A stretch of 64,000 nucleotides of DNA from Occultella kanbiaonis (GCF_009708215.1 NZ_CP046175.1:186001-250000); one strand, 5' to 3'; numbered from the stretch's first letter, positions 17,589 through 26,563 are shown. Made by a program: numbers and translations. Notes: generated by a model not told the origin, from the sequence alone.

Positions 17589-18929
17589 TTACTCGGCCTG
17601 CGCCTCGTTGCCGGCGTCCTGGGCCTGCTGCAGCGCCGTCGGGACGTCGAGGCGACCGGCGAACATCTCCTCGAAGTACGGCCCGTACGCGGTCATGCCG
17701 GCCTGCACCCGGGGTCCGATCGGGGCCGCGGTGGTGTCGCCCTGGGCAGCGTCCAGGAACACCTGGGTGTCCACGCCCTGCTCGGTCCAGTAGTCGGTGA
17801 ACGAGGACTGCGCGTCTGTCGCGGCCGGGAACGAGGCACCGTTCGCGCCAAGCGGGAGCTGACCCTCCGCCGAGCCGAGCCACGCCAGGACGGCGGTGGT
17901 CGCCTCGAGGTTCTCGGTCGCGGCGTTGCCGAGCGCGGCCACCCCGTGCACGACGCCGACGCGCCCCTCAGGGCCCTCGAGCATCGGGGCAAGGCCCCAC
18001 TCGAACTCGGCGTCCGCCATGGCCGGCAGCGAGTACTGGCCGGACTGGAAGAGGGCCATCTTGCCCTGCACGAACAGGTCGCGGGCGAGGTCGCCGTTCT
18101 GGCTGGTGTCCGCCGCGGAGGGGGAGACGTGGTGGGTGTTGATCAGGTCGACCACGTACTGGAAGGCGGCCACGCCCTCGGGGGAGTTGAACGCGAACTG
18201 GTTGTCCTCGTCCTGGAACACGCCGCCGTTGGACGCGAGGAAGTCGATGTAGATCGCCTGCAGGTCGTTCTGCGCGTTGAAGCCGAACTGCGCGACGTCA
18301 TCGGGGTTGAACGCGGGATCGGCGGCGGTCGCGCCGGCGGCGTCCACCGTGAGCTGCTGGGCCGCCGGCAGGAAGGTGTCATTCGTGCCGGTGGGGTCCC
18401 ACCGCAGCGTGGTCGGGTCGATGCCCGCCGCGTCCACGAGGTCCTTGTTGTAGAACAGCGCGATCGAGTCCGAGAGCTGCGGCACACCCCACAGCGAGCC
18501 GTCCCGGGTGTACAGGTCCACGATCGACTGGGTCCACTCGTCGTGGTCGTCGCCGAGTGCCTCGGTGATGTCGATCAGGTTGCCGTTGTCGGCGTAGAGC
18601 GCGAAGTTGGACGTGTTCGCCCAGAAGACGTCAGCCATCGTGCCCGAGCCGATGTCCTGCGGCAGGCGCTCCCAGTAGTTCGCCCACGGGACCACCTCCA
18701 CGTCCACGGTGATCTCCGGGTTCGCTTCCGTGAACGCCGCGAAGGACTCCTCGTACGCGGCCGCCGCGGCCTCGTCCCAGAGCCGGAACGTCACGGTGGT
18801 GGACTCGCCGTCGCCGGAACCGTCGTCACCGGAGTCGCCCGAGCTGCCGGGCGAGCAGGCCGCCAGCACCAGCGCCGTCGCCCCGAGCGCGCCAACGGCG
18901 CCGAGCAGTCGTCTCCTGCGGATGTCCAT
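17589..18929 (-). CDS. Sugar ABC transporter substrate-binding lipoprotein (CUT1-like, orphan)
   Basis: A 446-aa extracellular solute-binding protein. The signal starts MDIRRRRLLGAVGALG and ends in the lipobox LAAC (Cys25), followed by a Ser/Gly/Asp linker. The body has family-1 features: VTFRLWDEAAAAAYEESFAAF, DVFWANTSNFALYADNG, LWGVPQLSDSIALFYNKDLVDAAG and FVQGKMALFQSGQY. No permease or ATPase genes are adjacent, so it must work with distant ones; an orphan permease pair lies at 52.65-54.40 kb. It is divergent from the gamma-glutamyltransferase-like gene. The ligand is probably a sugar or oligosaccharide. Confidence 0.9.
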   Translation of the reverse strand: MDIRRRRLLGAVGALGATALVLAACSPGSSGDSGDDGSGDGESTTVTFRLWDEAAAAAYEESFAAFTEANPEITVDVEVVPWANYWERLPQDIGSGTMADVFWANTSNFALYADNGNLIDITEALGDDHDEWTQSIVDLYTRDGSLWGVPQLSDSIALFYNKDLVDAAGIDPTTLRWDPTGTNDTFLPAAQQLTVDAAGATAADPAFNPDDVAQFGFNAQNDLQAIYIDFLASNGGVFQDEDNQFAFNSPEGVAAFQYVVDLINTHHVSPSAADTSQNGDLARDLFVQGKMALFQSGQYSLPAMADAEFEWGLAPMLEGPEGRVGVVHGVAALGNAATENLEATTAVLAWLGSAEGQLPLGANGASFPAATDAQSSFTDYWTEQGVDTQVFLDAAQGDTTAAPIGPRVQAGMTAYGPYFEEMFAGRLDVPTALQQAQDAGNEAQAE

Positions 18930-19057
18930 CGATCAGTCCTCTCGTGCCGGGCGGAGTGCCCGTCCCACCGGCACGCTAGCGCCGACTGGCCGCCAGGCCA
19001 CACGGCGGTCCAGGTTGCGACCGAATCGTGATACGCCGTCGCTGCGATACTGGCCCG

Positions 19058-20860
19058 ATGTCGGCAACCGTGTTCACCACCCGCCCGGAACTGCTCGGAA
19101 CATTCGGGATGGTGGCCTCGACCCACTGGCTCGCCTCGTCGGCCGGGATGGCCGTGCTGGAGGCGGGCGGCAACGCCTACGACGCGGCCGTCGCGGCCGG
19201 CTTCGTGCTGCACGTGGTCGAGCCGCACCTCAACGGCGTCGGCGGGGACATGCCCGCGATCTGCCACGACGCGAGGACGGATCGTACCTTCGTCGTGTGC
19301 GGGCAGGGCACCGCACCCGCGGCCGCCAGCCCGGAGGCCTACACCGCCCAGGGCGTCGACGCGATCCCCGGTACGGGGCTGCTCGCCGCAACCGTCCCCG
19401 GCGCATTCGGGGCGTGGCTGCTCATGCTCGAGCGGTACGGCACCTTTGGCCTGCGGGACGTGCTCGGCTACGCCATCGGCTACGCCCGCGACGGCTACCC
19501 GCTCGTGCGCCAGGCGGCGGACACGATCGCCGCGGTTGCTCCGGTGTTCACCGAGCACTGGCAGACCTCCGCGCAGATCTACACCCCCGGCGGGCAGGCG
19601 CCCGCGCCCCGCTCCCGGTTCGCGAACCCGATGCTGGCGGACACCCTCGAGCGACTTGTCGCTGAGGGCGAGGCGGCCGGGAGTACGCGCGAGGTGCAGA
19701 TCGAGGGCGCCCGCCGGGCGTTCTACTCCGGGTTCGTCGCCGAGGCGATCGACGCCTTCGCCGCCACGGAGCAGTGGGACACGGCCGGCACCCACCGGGG
19801 CCTGCTCACCGGCGCGGACCTCGACGCGTGGCGGGCCGGCGAGGAGGACCCGGTGGTCGTCGACTTCGCCGGCGTCCAGGTCGCGAAGACGCAGGCCTGG
19901 GGGCAGGGCCCGGTTCTGCTGCAGCAACTGCAGATCCTCGCGCAGGCGGACCTCGCCTCGATGGGCTCGGGCTCGGTGGACCTCGTGCACACCGTGGTGG
20001 AGGCTGCAAAGCTCGCGTTCGCCGACCGGGAGGCCTTCTACGGCGACCCGGACCACGTGGACGTCCCCATCGACGAGCTCATCTCGCCCGCGTACGCCGC
20101 CGAGCGCGCCCGACTCATCGGTCCGACCGCGGACGGGACGCTGCGCCCGGGCTCACCGGCGGGGCGGACGCCGCGCCTTCCGCAGGCGGTACTGGCCGCG
20201 ATGGCCGACGGCGGTGCGTGGCCGGATGGTCTGGCGACTCCGCCGGCGCCGGGTCAGGGCGAGCCGACCGTCGCCCGCGGCGACACCTGCCACCTGGACG
20301 TGGTCGACCGGTGGGGCAACGTCGTGTCGGCGACGCCGTCGGGTGGGTGGCTGCAGTCCTCGCCGGTCGTCCCCGGCCTCGGGTTCGCGCTCGGCACCCG
20401 TGCCCAGATGTTCTGGCTGGAGCCGGGCCTGGCGTCCTCACTGGCGCCGGGCACCCGCCCCCGGACCACCCTGAGCCCGAGCCTGCTGCTCGCCGGCGGG
20501 CGCCCGTACCTGTCCTTCGGCACCCCCGGTGGGGACCAGCAGGACCAGTGGACGGTGCCGTTCCTGATCAACCACCTGGTCTTCGGGATGGACCTGCAGG
20601 CCGCCATCGACGCCCCGACCTGGCACTCCACGCACGGCCCGTCCTCGTTCGCGCCGCGGGTCGCCGAGCCGCGCGGGGTGCGCGCCGAGACCCGGCTCGG
20701 CGCCGACGTGCTCGCCGAGCTGCGCCGCCGTGGGCACGACGTGAGCGACGCCGGTCCGTGGTCGCTCGGCCGGATCAGCGCGGCCGGGATCCGCGCCGAC
20801 GGGATGCTGATGGCGGCGGCGAACCCGCGCGGGATGCAGGGCTACGCCGTCGGGCGTTGA
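19058..20860 (+). CDS. Gamma-glutamyltransferase family protein (Ntn hydrolase)
   Basis: A 600-aa member of the family that self-cleaves into large and small subunits. The probable nucleophile is Thr410 in GDTCHLDVVDRWGNVVSATPSGGW, matching the TTHxSVVD start of the small subunit in characterised enzymes, with Cys in place of the second Thr. The large subunit has MVASTHWLASSAGMAVLEAGGNAYDAAVAAGF and LNGVGGDMP; the small subunit has RPRTTLSPSLLLAGGRPYLSFGTPGGDQQDQW. No signal peptide is seen, so it may be a cytoplasmic YwrD-like or amidohydrolase-like branch rather than periplasmic glutathione hydrolase. ATG 19058 is 6 nt after GATACT, suggesting a leaderless mRNA. Confidence 0.9.
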   Translation: MSATVFTTRPELLGTFGMVASTHWLASSAGMAVLEAGGNAYDAAVAAGFVLHVVEPHLNGVGGDMPAICHDARTDRTFVVCGQGTAPAAASPEAYTAQGVDAIPGTGLLAATVPGAFGAWLLMLERYGTFGLRDVLGYAIGYARDGYPLVRQAADTIAAVAPVFTEHWQTSAQIYTPGGQAPAPRSRFANPMLADTLERLVAEGEAAGSTREVQIEGARRAFYSGFVAEAIDAFAATEQWDTAGTHRGLLTGADLDAWRAGEEDPVVVDFAGVQVAKTQAWGQGPVLLQQLQILAQADLASMGSGSVDLVHTVVEAAKLAFADREAFYGDPDHVDVPIDELISPAYAAERARLIGPTADGTLRPGSPAGRTPRLPQAVLAAMADGGAWPDGLATPPAPGQGEPTVARGDTCHLDVVDRWGNVVSATPSGGWLQSSPVVPGLGFALGTRAQMFWLEPGLASSLAPGTRPRTTLSPSLLLAGGRPYLSFGTPGGDQQDQWTVPFLINHLVFGMDLQAAIDAPTWHSTHGPSSFAPRVAEPRGVRAETRLGADVLAELRRRGHDVSDAGPWSLGRISAAGIRADGMLMAAANPRGMQGYAVGR

Positions 20861-20862
20861 TG

Positions 20863-20878
20863 CGACGGTGCGCCGTCG
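20863..20878. terminator. Short hairpin after the gamma-glutamyltransferase-like gene
   Basis: CGACGG-TGCG-CCGTCG, 2 nt after the stop codon, between convergent genes. The stem is only 6 bp, so termination strength is doubtful. Confidence 0.35.
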
Positions 20879-20938
20879 GACCCGCGCGGCCGACCCGGCC
20901 GGCACAACGGGAGGTCCTGCGACGTGACCGGTCCGGCC

Positions 20939-21886
20939 TCACGTGGAGCGGGCCAGACGGGCCGTCATGGCGGCGACCGCGTCCCGGAGCTCGTCGGGGC
21001 CCTCGACCGTGAAGTCCGCGTCGAACATGCAGAACCACGCGGCCAGCGCGTTGTACGTCCAGGAACCAGCCTCGACCCAGCAGGACTCCTCGTCGCGGGC
21101 GATCACGGTGCCCTGCCGCTGGATCCACGGCGCCACCGTGGTGGCCGGCGCGTGCAGGAGCACCCGGCCCCGCGCCGGCCACTGGGCGGCGCCCCGCACC
21201 TGGCTGCGCAGGTAGTCGGCGAGATCCGCCTCGGGCAGCTCGCGCGGGGTGAACCGGGCGCCGTGCGGGGTCCGCAGCGTCATCCGGTCCGCCCGGAACG
21301 TCCGCCACGCCTCCCGGTCCAGGCACCACGCGACGAGGTACCAGCGGGTGCCCCAGCTCACCAGTCGGTGCGGTTCCACGCGCCGCAACGACGGCGTCCC
21401 GTCCTTGGCCACGTAGTCGAACCTGAGCACGTGGTGGTCCCGGCACACCGCGCCAAGCTCTAGGAGCAGGCCGGCGTCGACCTGGGGCGCCTCGGTCGCG
21501 GTCGGTACCGACGTGAACTGGAGCGCGTCCACGCGATGCCGCAGCCGGGACGGCATCACCTGCCGCACCGTGGTCAGCGCCCGCAGTGCCGCCTCCTCGA
21601 TCCCGGCCACCCCACTGCTCGCGGTCTGCAGGGCGACGGCGACAGCCACCGCCTGCTCGTCGTCGAGCAGCAACGGTGGCAGCTCGGTGCCGGCGCCGAG
21701 GCGATATCCGCCGTCGGGCCCCTTCGTGGCCTGGACCGGGTAACCGAGTTCGCGCAGGCGGTCGACGTCCCGGCGGACCGTGCGCGGGCTGACATCGAGC
21801 CGGTCGGCGAGGTCGGCGCCGGGCCAGTCCCGGCGCGCCTGGAGCAACGAGAGCAGCTTGAGCAGTCGTCCGGACGTCTCCCACAT
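20939..21886 (-). CDS. YafY-type transcriptional regulator (HTH_11 plus WYL domain)
   Basis: A 315-aa regulator. Residues 1-60 form a DeoR/HTH_11 winged helix (GRLLKLLSLLQARRDWPGAD, then LADRLDVSPRTVRRDVDRLR), followed by YPVQATKGPDGGYRLGAG. The WYL domain (about 130-205) has RRVEPHRLVSWGTRWYLVAW, in which WYL is preserved, and a C-terminal WCX-like region follows. WYL domains sense small ligands or nucleic acids. ATG 21886 is 6 nt after CAGACT and sits just below a perfect 12-bp inverted repeat, so autoregulation is likely. The longer start at 21970 would run through that repeat and is rejected. No obvious target gene is adjacent. Confidence 0.92.
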   Translation of the reverse strand: MWETSGRLLKLLSLLQARRDWPGADLADRLDVSPRTVRRDVDRLRELGYPVQATKGPDGGYRLGAGTELPPLLLDDEQAVAVAVALQTASSGVAGIEEAALRALTTVRQVMPSRLRHRVDALQFTSVPTATEAPQVDAGLLLELGAVCRDHHVLRFDYVAKDGTPSLRRVEPHRLVSWGTRWYLVAWCLDREAWRTFRADRMTLRTPHGARFTPRELPEADLADYLRSQVRGAAQWPARGRVLLHAPATTVAPWIQRQGTVIARDEESCWVEAGSWTYNALAAWFCMFDADFTVEGPDELRDAVAAMTARLARST

Positions 21887-21892
21887 GTCGCC

Positions 21893-21934
21893 AGTCTGGC
21901 ACCGGAAGCGGCCAGTACTTGTCCGCTTCCGGTG
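21893..21934 (-). promoter_or_regulatory. Palindromic operator and promoter of the WYL regulator
   Basis: CACCGGAAGCGG (21900-21911) and CCGCTTCCGGTG (21923-21934) are perfect inverted repeats 11 nt apart, directly upstream of the -10 candidate CAGACT (minus strand, 21893-21898), which is 6 nt from the start codon. A protein bound there would block the promoter. Confidence 0.5.
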
Positions 21935-22031
21935 CGATCTCGTCCGGCCGGATCGTTGCCGAACCGTCATAGCGGTGGGCCGCCCCCGCCCCTAGACTCA
22001 GGATCCAATCGTCCGCGGAGGGGTGGTCAGG

Positions 22032-22475
22032 GTGGCGCGATCCAGAGCGGTGTTGGCTGGGGTGTTCCTGTTCGGTGCGTTGCTCGGCCTGTCCGGGTGC
22101 GGCGGTGCGGAGGAGCCCGGCGACGGTGACTCCCCGAGCGGCTCCACGGAGCCGACGCAGGAGCCCACTGAGGAGACGACCGGCTCGGGCGACACCGACG
22201 ATCCCGCGGTGAGCGCCGCCGTCGACGATCTGGCGGACCGTCTCGGGCTGGACCCCGGCGACATCGAGGTCGACACTCTGGAATCCGTCACCTGGCGAGA
22301 CGGCGCGATCGGTTGCCCCGTACCGGATCAGGTGTACACCCAGGCGCTCGTCGAGGGCCGACGGCTGATCCTCACCGCGGAGGGCGAGGAGTACGCCTAC
22401 CACGGTGCCGGCGAGGACGACCTGACGTACTGCGAGACCCCCGAGGACCCGCTCGAGACGGACGCCACCTCCTGA
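22032..22475 (+). CDS. Small secreted lipoprotein of unknown function
   Basis: A 147-aa protein with a lipoprotein signal: basic start VARSRAV, hydrophobic stretch and lipobox LSGC. An acidic Ser/Thr/Glu-rich linker follows, then a folded domain of about 90 residues (LADRLGLDPGDIEVDTLESVTWRDGAIGCP and TQALVEGRRLILTAEGEEYAYH). GTG 22032 is chosen because GGAGGGG lies about 8 nt upstream; GTG 22023 would be too close. A TAGACT -10 hexamer lies at about 21993. The domain recalls small actinobacterial lipoproteins, but no function is known. Confidence 0.75.
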   Translation: MARSRAVLAGVFLFGALLGLSGCGGAEEPGDGDSPSGSTEPTQEPTEETTGSGDTDDPAVSAAVDDLADRLGLDPGDIEVDTLESVTWRDGAIGCPVPDQVYTQALVEGRRLILTAEGEEYAYHGAGEDDLTYCETPEDPLETDATS

Positions 22476-22500
22476 TCCACGGGGTCGCCCGGTGAACTCC

Positions 22501-23169
22501 TCAACCGGCGAGGCCGTACACCTTCGCCCGGTGTGCCTCGAACTGACGCCTTCCGACAAGGCTGAACAACACCCGGACCGGCACCGGCAGGTTCGCGCGC
22601 ATCCAGGCCTGCCGCTCCGCCGGGTCGTCGAAGGCGTCCAGCATCATCCCGAGCTGGATGAACTGACGGTCCCGCGGCACCGAGGCGCGGCCGTGCTCGC
22701 CGAGGACGTCCCACTCGGCCTGCGACATCGTGACCTGCGCGATCGGAAGGATCTGGTCCTCCTCCTGGCCGAGGTGGCGCAGCAGGGTGGCGAGCAGTTC
22801 GTCGAGCACCGCGGCGACCTGTTCACGGTCCACGCCGGAGGCGCCGGCCCGCCAGGCAGGCAGGGTCTCGCGCAGTTCCGTGATCAGCGCGGCGGCCTCC
22901 GCGTGCTGCGCGCGCATCTGTCCCACGTGCAGCGCGCAGCCGGGCGAGCGTGACTCGAGCTTGTCCCAGAGGAGCTCGTCCTCGGTGTGGTGATGGGCGT
23001 GCAGACCCGCGGCGATCTCCTCGACGTGGTCGGCGACGATCGCGGCACGGGTCACCTCGCCCTCGGCGACGCCGCGGACGAGAACGGGCGCATCGGTGAA
23101 CACGCGGCGCAGGAGGCGGTGGATGACGAACATGTCATCGGTGTTGCAGGTCAACGCGGACGTGTCCAT
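22501..23169 (-). CDS. Hemerythrin HHE domain-containing protein
   Basis: A 222-aa helical protein with the histidine pattern of HHE/hemerythrin domains: IHRLLRRVF, HHHTEDELLWDKL (near residue 80), MRAQHAEAAALI and LLRHLGQEEDQILPI. Such proteins bind a di-iron centre and respond to oxygen, NO or redox stress. The C-terminal third (FDDPAERQAWMRANLPVPVRVLFSLVGR) resembles the tails of related actinobacterial cytoplasmic members. It is divergent from the DrrAB-type exporter. Confidence 0.88.
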   Translation of the reverse strand: MDTSALTCNTDDMFVIHRLLRRVFTDAPVLVRGVAEGEVTRAAIVADHVEEIAAGLHAHHHTEDELLWDKLESRSPGCALHVGQMRAQHAEAAALITELRETLPAWRAGASGVDREQVAAVLDELLATLLRHLGQEEDQILPIAQVTMSQAEWDVLGEHGRASVPRDRQFIQLGMMLDAFDDPAERQAWMRANLPVPVRVLFSLVGRRQFEAHRAKVYGLAG

Positions 23170-23251
23170 GAGGGGACCTCTCGAACGTGGGGGCCGACTC
23201 GGCGAGGAGGGGGAGTGAGCCGAGCGTAAGTTCGGGCGGCTGCGCGGGACA

Positions 23252-23281
23252 GGGTGAAAGCGCCGGCAGAACGGGTGAAAG
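23252..23281. promoter_or_regulatory. Direct repeats in the divergent region upstream of the exporter
   Basis: GGGTGAAAG occurs at 23252-23260 and 23273-23281, 21 bp apart, on the same helical face. The 250-bp region between the hemerythrin-like gene and the exporter otherwise shows only the GAGGAGG ribosome site of the latter. A regulator site is possible. Confidence 0.3.
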
Positions 23282-23419
23282 TCCGGGCCCGGAGAGGGCC
23301 GTAAGGGGGGCGAACTCAGGCCGTCGGACCTCCACCTGAACTCCCTGAGGTAGCGGACCGACCCTGACCTCTACTGCTCGTAGCGTCGTTCCCACAACGA
23401 CCGAGGAGGCACCTGCGCC

Positions 23420-24400
23420 ATGATCCACACCGAAGGCCTGACGAAGGATTTCGTCGTCAGCCGCAAGGAGACCGTGCACGCCGTGCGCGGCATCGATCTC
23501 GACGTCGCACCGGGGGAGCTCGTCGCGATCCTTGGCCCGAACGGGGCCGGCAAGACCACCACGATGCGGATGCTCACCACCCTGCTCGCCCCGACGTCCG
23601 GAACGGCGCGGGTGGCCGGGTTCGACGTCGTCAGCCAGCCCGGGCAGGTACGCCGCCGGATCGGCTACGTGGGCCAGGGGAACGGCGCCGGACACAACCA
23701 ACGCGCCGCGGACGAGCTGTACTCGCAGGGCGTCACCTACGGGCTGTCCCGCGCCGACTCGCGCCGCCGGGCCGGCGAACTGCTCGAGTCCCTCGACCTC
23801 GCCGGAAAGGCACAGCGCAAGGTGACCGACCTCTCCGGCGGTCAGCGCCGCCGTCTGGATGTGGCGATGGGACTGATGCACGCCCCGCCGCTCCTCGTCC
23901 TCGACGAGCCCTCCACCGGCCTGGACCCGCAGAACCGGGCGAACCTGTGGGAGCACATCACCGCGATGCGGACGGCGTATGACATCACCGTCCTGCTCAC
24001 CACGCACTACCTCGACGAGGCCGACTCGATGGCCGAGCGGGTGGTCGTGGTCGACCACGGCGAAGTGATCGCCGACGACACCCCGGACGCGCTCAAGACC
24101 CAGCTCGCCGGTGACCTGCTCGTGGTCACCACCGACTCTCCCGACGGCGCGGCGCAGCTCGCGCGGGTCGTCGAACGGTGGCAGGGGGCGACCGAGGTGA
24201 CCAGGTCCGGCACCCGGATCAGCGCGCGGATCGCGAACGGCACCACCCGCGTGGCCGAGCTCGTCCACACGGCCGACGCGGCCGCCGTCGGGCTCTCCGA
24301 CGTGCAGGTGCGCCGCCCCACCCTGGACGACGTGTTCCTGAATCTGACCGGACGGAGCCTGCGCGAGAGCGGGACCGAGAACGAAGAGGTGGCGGCATGA
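23420..24400 (+). CDS. ABC exporter ATP-binding protein (DrrA-like)
   Basis: A 326-aa ATPase of the daunorubicin-resistance (DrrA) group. Walker A is GPNGAGKTT (near residue 40), the signature is LSGGQRRRLDVAMGL, Walker B is LLVLDEPSTGLDP, and the switch His is in LLTTHYLDEAD. The C-terminal extension of about 90 residues is typical of DrrA proteins. GAGGAGG lies 10 nt before the ATG. Its stop overlaps the next gene as ATGA, so the pair makes a two-component drug or lipid exporter. Confidence 0.95.
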   Translation: MIHTEGLTKDFVVSRKETVHAVRGIDLDVAPGELVAILGPNGAGKTTTMRMLTTLLAPTSGTARVAGFDVVSQPGQVRRRIGYVGQGNGAGHNQRAADELYSQGVTYGLSRADSRRRAGELLESLDLAGKAQRKVTDLSGGQRRRLDVAMGLMHAPPLLVLDEPSTGLDPQNRANLWEHITAMRTAYDITVLLTTHYLDEADSMAERVVVVDHGEVIADDTPDALKTQLAGDLLVVTTDSPDGAAQLARVVERWQGATEVTRSGTRISARIANGTTRVAELVHTADAAAVGLSDVQVRRPTLDDVFLNLTGRSLRESGTENEEVAA

Positions 24401-25218
24401 CTGCGACGGCCCTGACCCAGACCGGGGCGGTGACGACCGAGCCGGCTGTGGAGCGGAGCTCCTTCGCCCGCGACACCGGCATCGTCCTGATGCGCGAGCT
24501 GCGACCGATGCTCCGGGACCCGTTCTCGGTGGTCTTCGGGCTGGTGCAGCCGATCGTGTTCCTGGCCCTGTTCGGGCCGCTGCTCGGCGGCAGCCTGGCC
24601 GGATCGGTGCCGGGCGGGAGCGTCTGGCAGTGGTTCGTGCCGGCGATCCTGGTGATGACGGCGCTGTTCGGGTCCTCGACGGTGGGCTCGAACCTGCTCT
24701 ACGAGATGCAGACCGGCGCGCACGAACGGATGCTCGTCACCCCGCTGTCCCGTTCGTCACTGCTGGTGGGCCGGGCCCTGAAGGAGATGGTCACCCTCGG
24801 CGCGCAGGCGGTACTGATCGTTGCCGTGATGGTGCCGTTCGGGTTCCGGCTCCACCCCGCGGGTGCCCTGCTCGGCCTCGCGCTGCTCGCCGTGTTCGGG
24901 ATCGGCCTCGGCTCACTCAGCTACGCGCTCGCGATCGCCGTGCGCAAGCAGGACTGGATGTTCTGGGTGGTGCAGCAGACGTTCCTGTTCCCGCTGATGA
25001 TCCTGTCCGGGATGCTGCTGCCCCTGGAGTCCGGGCCCGGCTGGATGCAGGTGCTCTCCCGGTTCAACCCGCTCAGCTACATCGTCAACGCCGAGCGGGC
25101 GCTGTTCTCCGGCGAGATCGCCACAGCGACCGTGGCGTGGGGCGTGGTCGCCGCGGTGGCGACCCTCGCCGTCGGGCTCGCGGTCGGGATCCGAGGGATG
25201 CGGCGCAGCGGCGACTGA
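24397..25218 (+). CDS. ABC-2 type exporter permease (DrrB-like)
   Basis: A 273-aa membrane protein with about six transmembrane helices. It has the ABC-2 features RELRPMLRDPFSVVFGLVQP before the first helix, FGSSTVGSNLLYEMQTGAHERMLVTPLSRSSLLVGRALKE in the coupling loop, and PLMILSGMLLPLE near the C-terminus. It starts at ATG 24397 inside the stop of the ATPase gene. The exported compound is unknown. Confidence 0.94.
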   Translation: MTATALTQTGAVTTEPAVERSSFARDTGIVLMRELRPMLRDPFSVVFGLVQPIVFLALFGPLLGGSLAGSVPGGSVWQWFVPAILVMTALFGSSTVGSNLLYEMQTGAHERMLVTPLSRSSLLVGRALKEMVTLGAQAVLIVAVMVPFGFRLHPAGALLGLALLAVFGIGLGSLSYALAIAVRKQDWMFWVVQQTFLFPLMILSGMLLPLESGPGWMQVLSRFNPLSYIVNAERALFSGEIATATVAWGVVAAVATLAVGLAVGIRGMRRSGD

Positions 25219-25230
25219 CGCGATCCGAGC

Positions 25231-25269
25231 GGAGGTGGCGCACCGGGACCGACCCGGTGCGCCACCTCC
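25231..25269 (+). terminator. Strong hairpin terminator of the exporter operon
   Basis: A perfect 17-bp stem (25231-25247 with 25253-25269) closes a 5-nt loop, 12 nt after the permease stop. No U tract follows. Confidence 0.75.
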
Positions 25270-25344
25270 GTGTCCGTGCAGCGGGTTGATCCGCCCTCCG
25301 GACCCGTGGCGCGACGGCGCCGCGGATCGTGCCAGGATTGATCC

Positions 25345-26562
25345 ATGAAGATCGGCGTCATCGGAACCGGCCAGTTCGCGCGCAGTTTCATCTCCTTGTG
25401 GCAGCTCCACCCGGACGTCGAGGCGGTCTACGTCTGCGACCTCGTCCCGGAGCGGGCCGCGGAGCACGTGGAGAAGTACGGCCTCGCCGGCTCGTTCGCG
25501 ACCGCGGAGGAGCTGCTCGCGTCCGACGTGGACGCGGTCGCCGTGATGACCCAGCGGTGGAGCCACGGCGCGCTCGTGCTGCAGGCGCTGCGGGCGGGCA
25601 AGCACGTGTACTCCTCGGTGCCGATGGCGATGACGGCCGAGGAGATCACCGCGATCGTGGCCGAGGTCGAGGCCACCGGCCTGATCTACATGATGGGGGA
25701 GACGAGCTACTACAACCCCGCCGTGGTGTGGGCCCGGGAGAAGATCGGCGCGGGCGAACTCGGCCGCGTCTTCTACTCCGAGGGCGACTACGTCCATGAC
25801 ATGGACAACGGCTTCTACGCCGCGTACCGCTACAGCGGCGGCGAGGACTGGAAGTCGACGGCCAGCTACCCTCCGATGCTCTACCCGACACACGCGATCG
25901 GTGGCGTGCTCGGCGCACTGCCCACCTACGCGACCAGCGTGAGCTGCATTGGCATCGTCGACGACCGCGGCGACGGCGTCTTCGACGCCGACGTGTCCAA
26001 GTGGGGCAACACCTTCTCTAACATGACCGCCCTGTTCGAGCTCGCGGACGGTGGCGCGATGCGCACCAACGAGTTCCGGCGGGTCGGGTACTGGAAGGGC
26101 CACGAGTCGCGGTTCCGCTTCTACGGCACCGAGGCCGTGATGGAGCAGACCGGCGACGGTGCGAGCCTGAGCATCAAGACCGAGGGCGAGGACTACGCCA
26201 AGGGCGCCACCCTCGACATCAGCGACCAGTTCCACACCAAGGCCGCGCAGTTGCCCGAGGACTTCGGCGACATCGACCCGGCCCTGATGCAGAGCTTCAG
26301 CTCAGGCCTGGCCAAGGCCCACGACGGATCGCGGCTGCCGAAGGAGTTCGACGGCGCCCACAACGGCCACGAGGGTGCGCACCACTTCCTCGCGGACGAC
26401 TTCGTCCGCGGCGTCACCACGAACACCCAGCCGCCGATCAACGCCTGGACGGCGGCCCGGTTCACTCTCCCCGGTGTGGTCGCCTACGAGTCCGCCAAGC
26501 AGGGCGGCGTGCGCCTGCCGATTCCCGACCTCGGAGCCGGTCCGGCGAACCCGAATTGGTGA
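25345..26562 (+). CDS. Gfo/Idh/MocA family protein with an atypical active-site motif
   Basis: A 405-aa protein with the N-terminal Rossmann fold of sugar dehydrogenases (MKIGVIGTGQFARSF, then DAVAVMTQRWSHGALVLQAL) and the C-terminal alpha/beta domain. The usual GKHVxxEKP motif reads GKHVYSSVPMAM, so the Glu-Lys pair, whose Lys contacts cofactor and substrate, is missing. YPTHAIGGVLGALP corresponds to the catalytic His-containing helix. It may be a dehydrogenase with altered chemistry or a non-redox glycosidase of the GH109 type. Its start is 6 nt after CAGGAT (leaderless), it ends at a strong hairpin, and it borders the glycan locus. Confidence 0.85.
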   Translation: MKIGVIGTGQFARSFISLWQLHPDVEAVYVCDLVPERAAEHVEKYGLAGSFATAEELLASDVDAVAVMTQRWSHGALVLQALRAGKHVYSSVPMAMTAEEITAIVAEVEATGLIYMMGETSYYNPAVVWAREKIGAGELGRVFYSEGDYVHDMDNGFYAAYRYSGGEDWKSTASYPPMLYPTHAIGGVLGALPTYATSVSCIGIVDDRGDGVFDADVSKWGNTFSNMTALFELADGGAMRTNEFRRVGYWKGHESRFRFYGTEAVMEQTGDGASLSIKTEGEDYAKGATLDISDQFHTKAAQLPEDFGDIDPALMQSFSSGLAKAHDGSRLPKEFDGAHNGHEGAHHFLADDFVRGVTTNTQPPINAWTAARFTLPGVVAYESAKQGGVRLPIPDLGAGPANPNW

Positions 26563-26563
26563 T

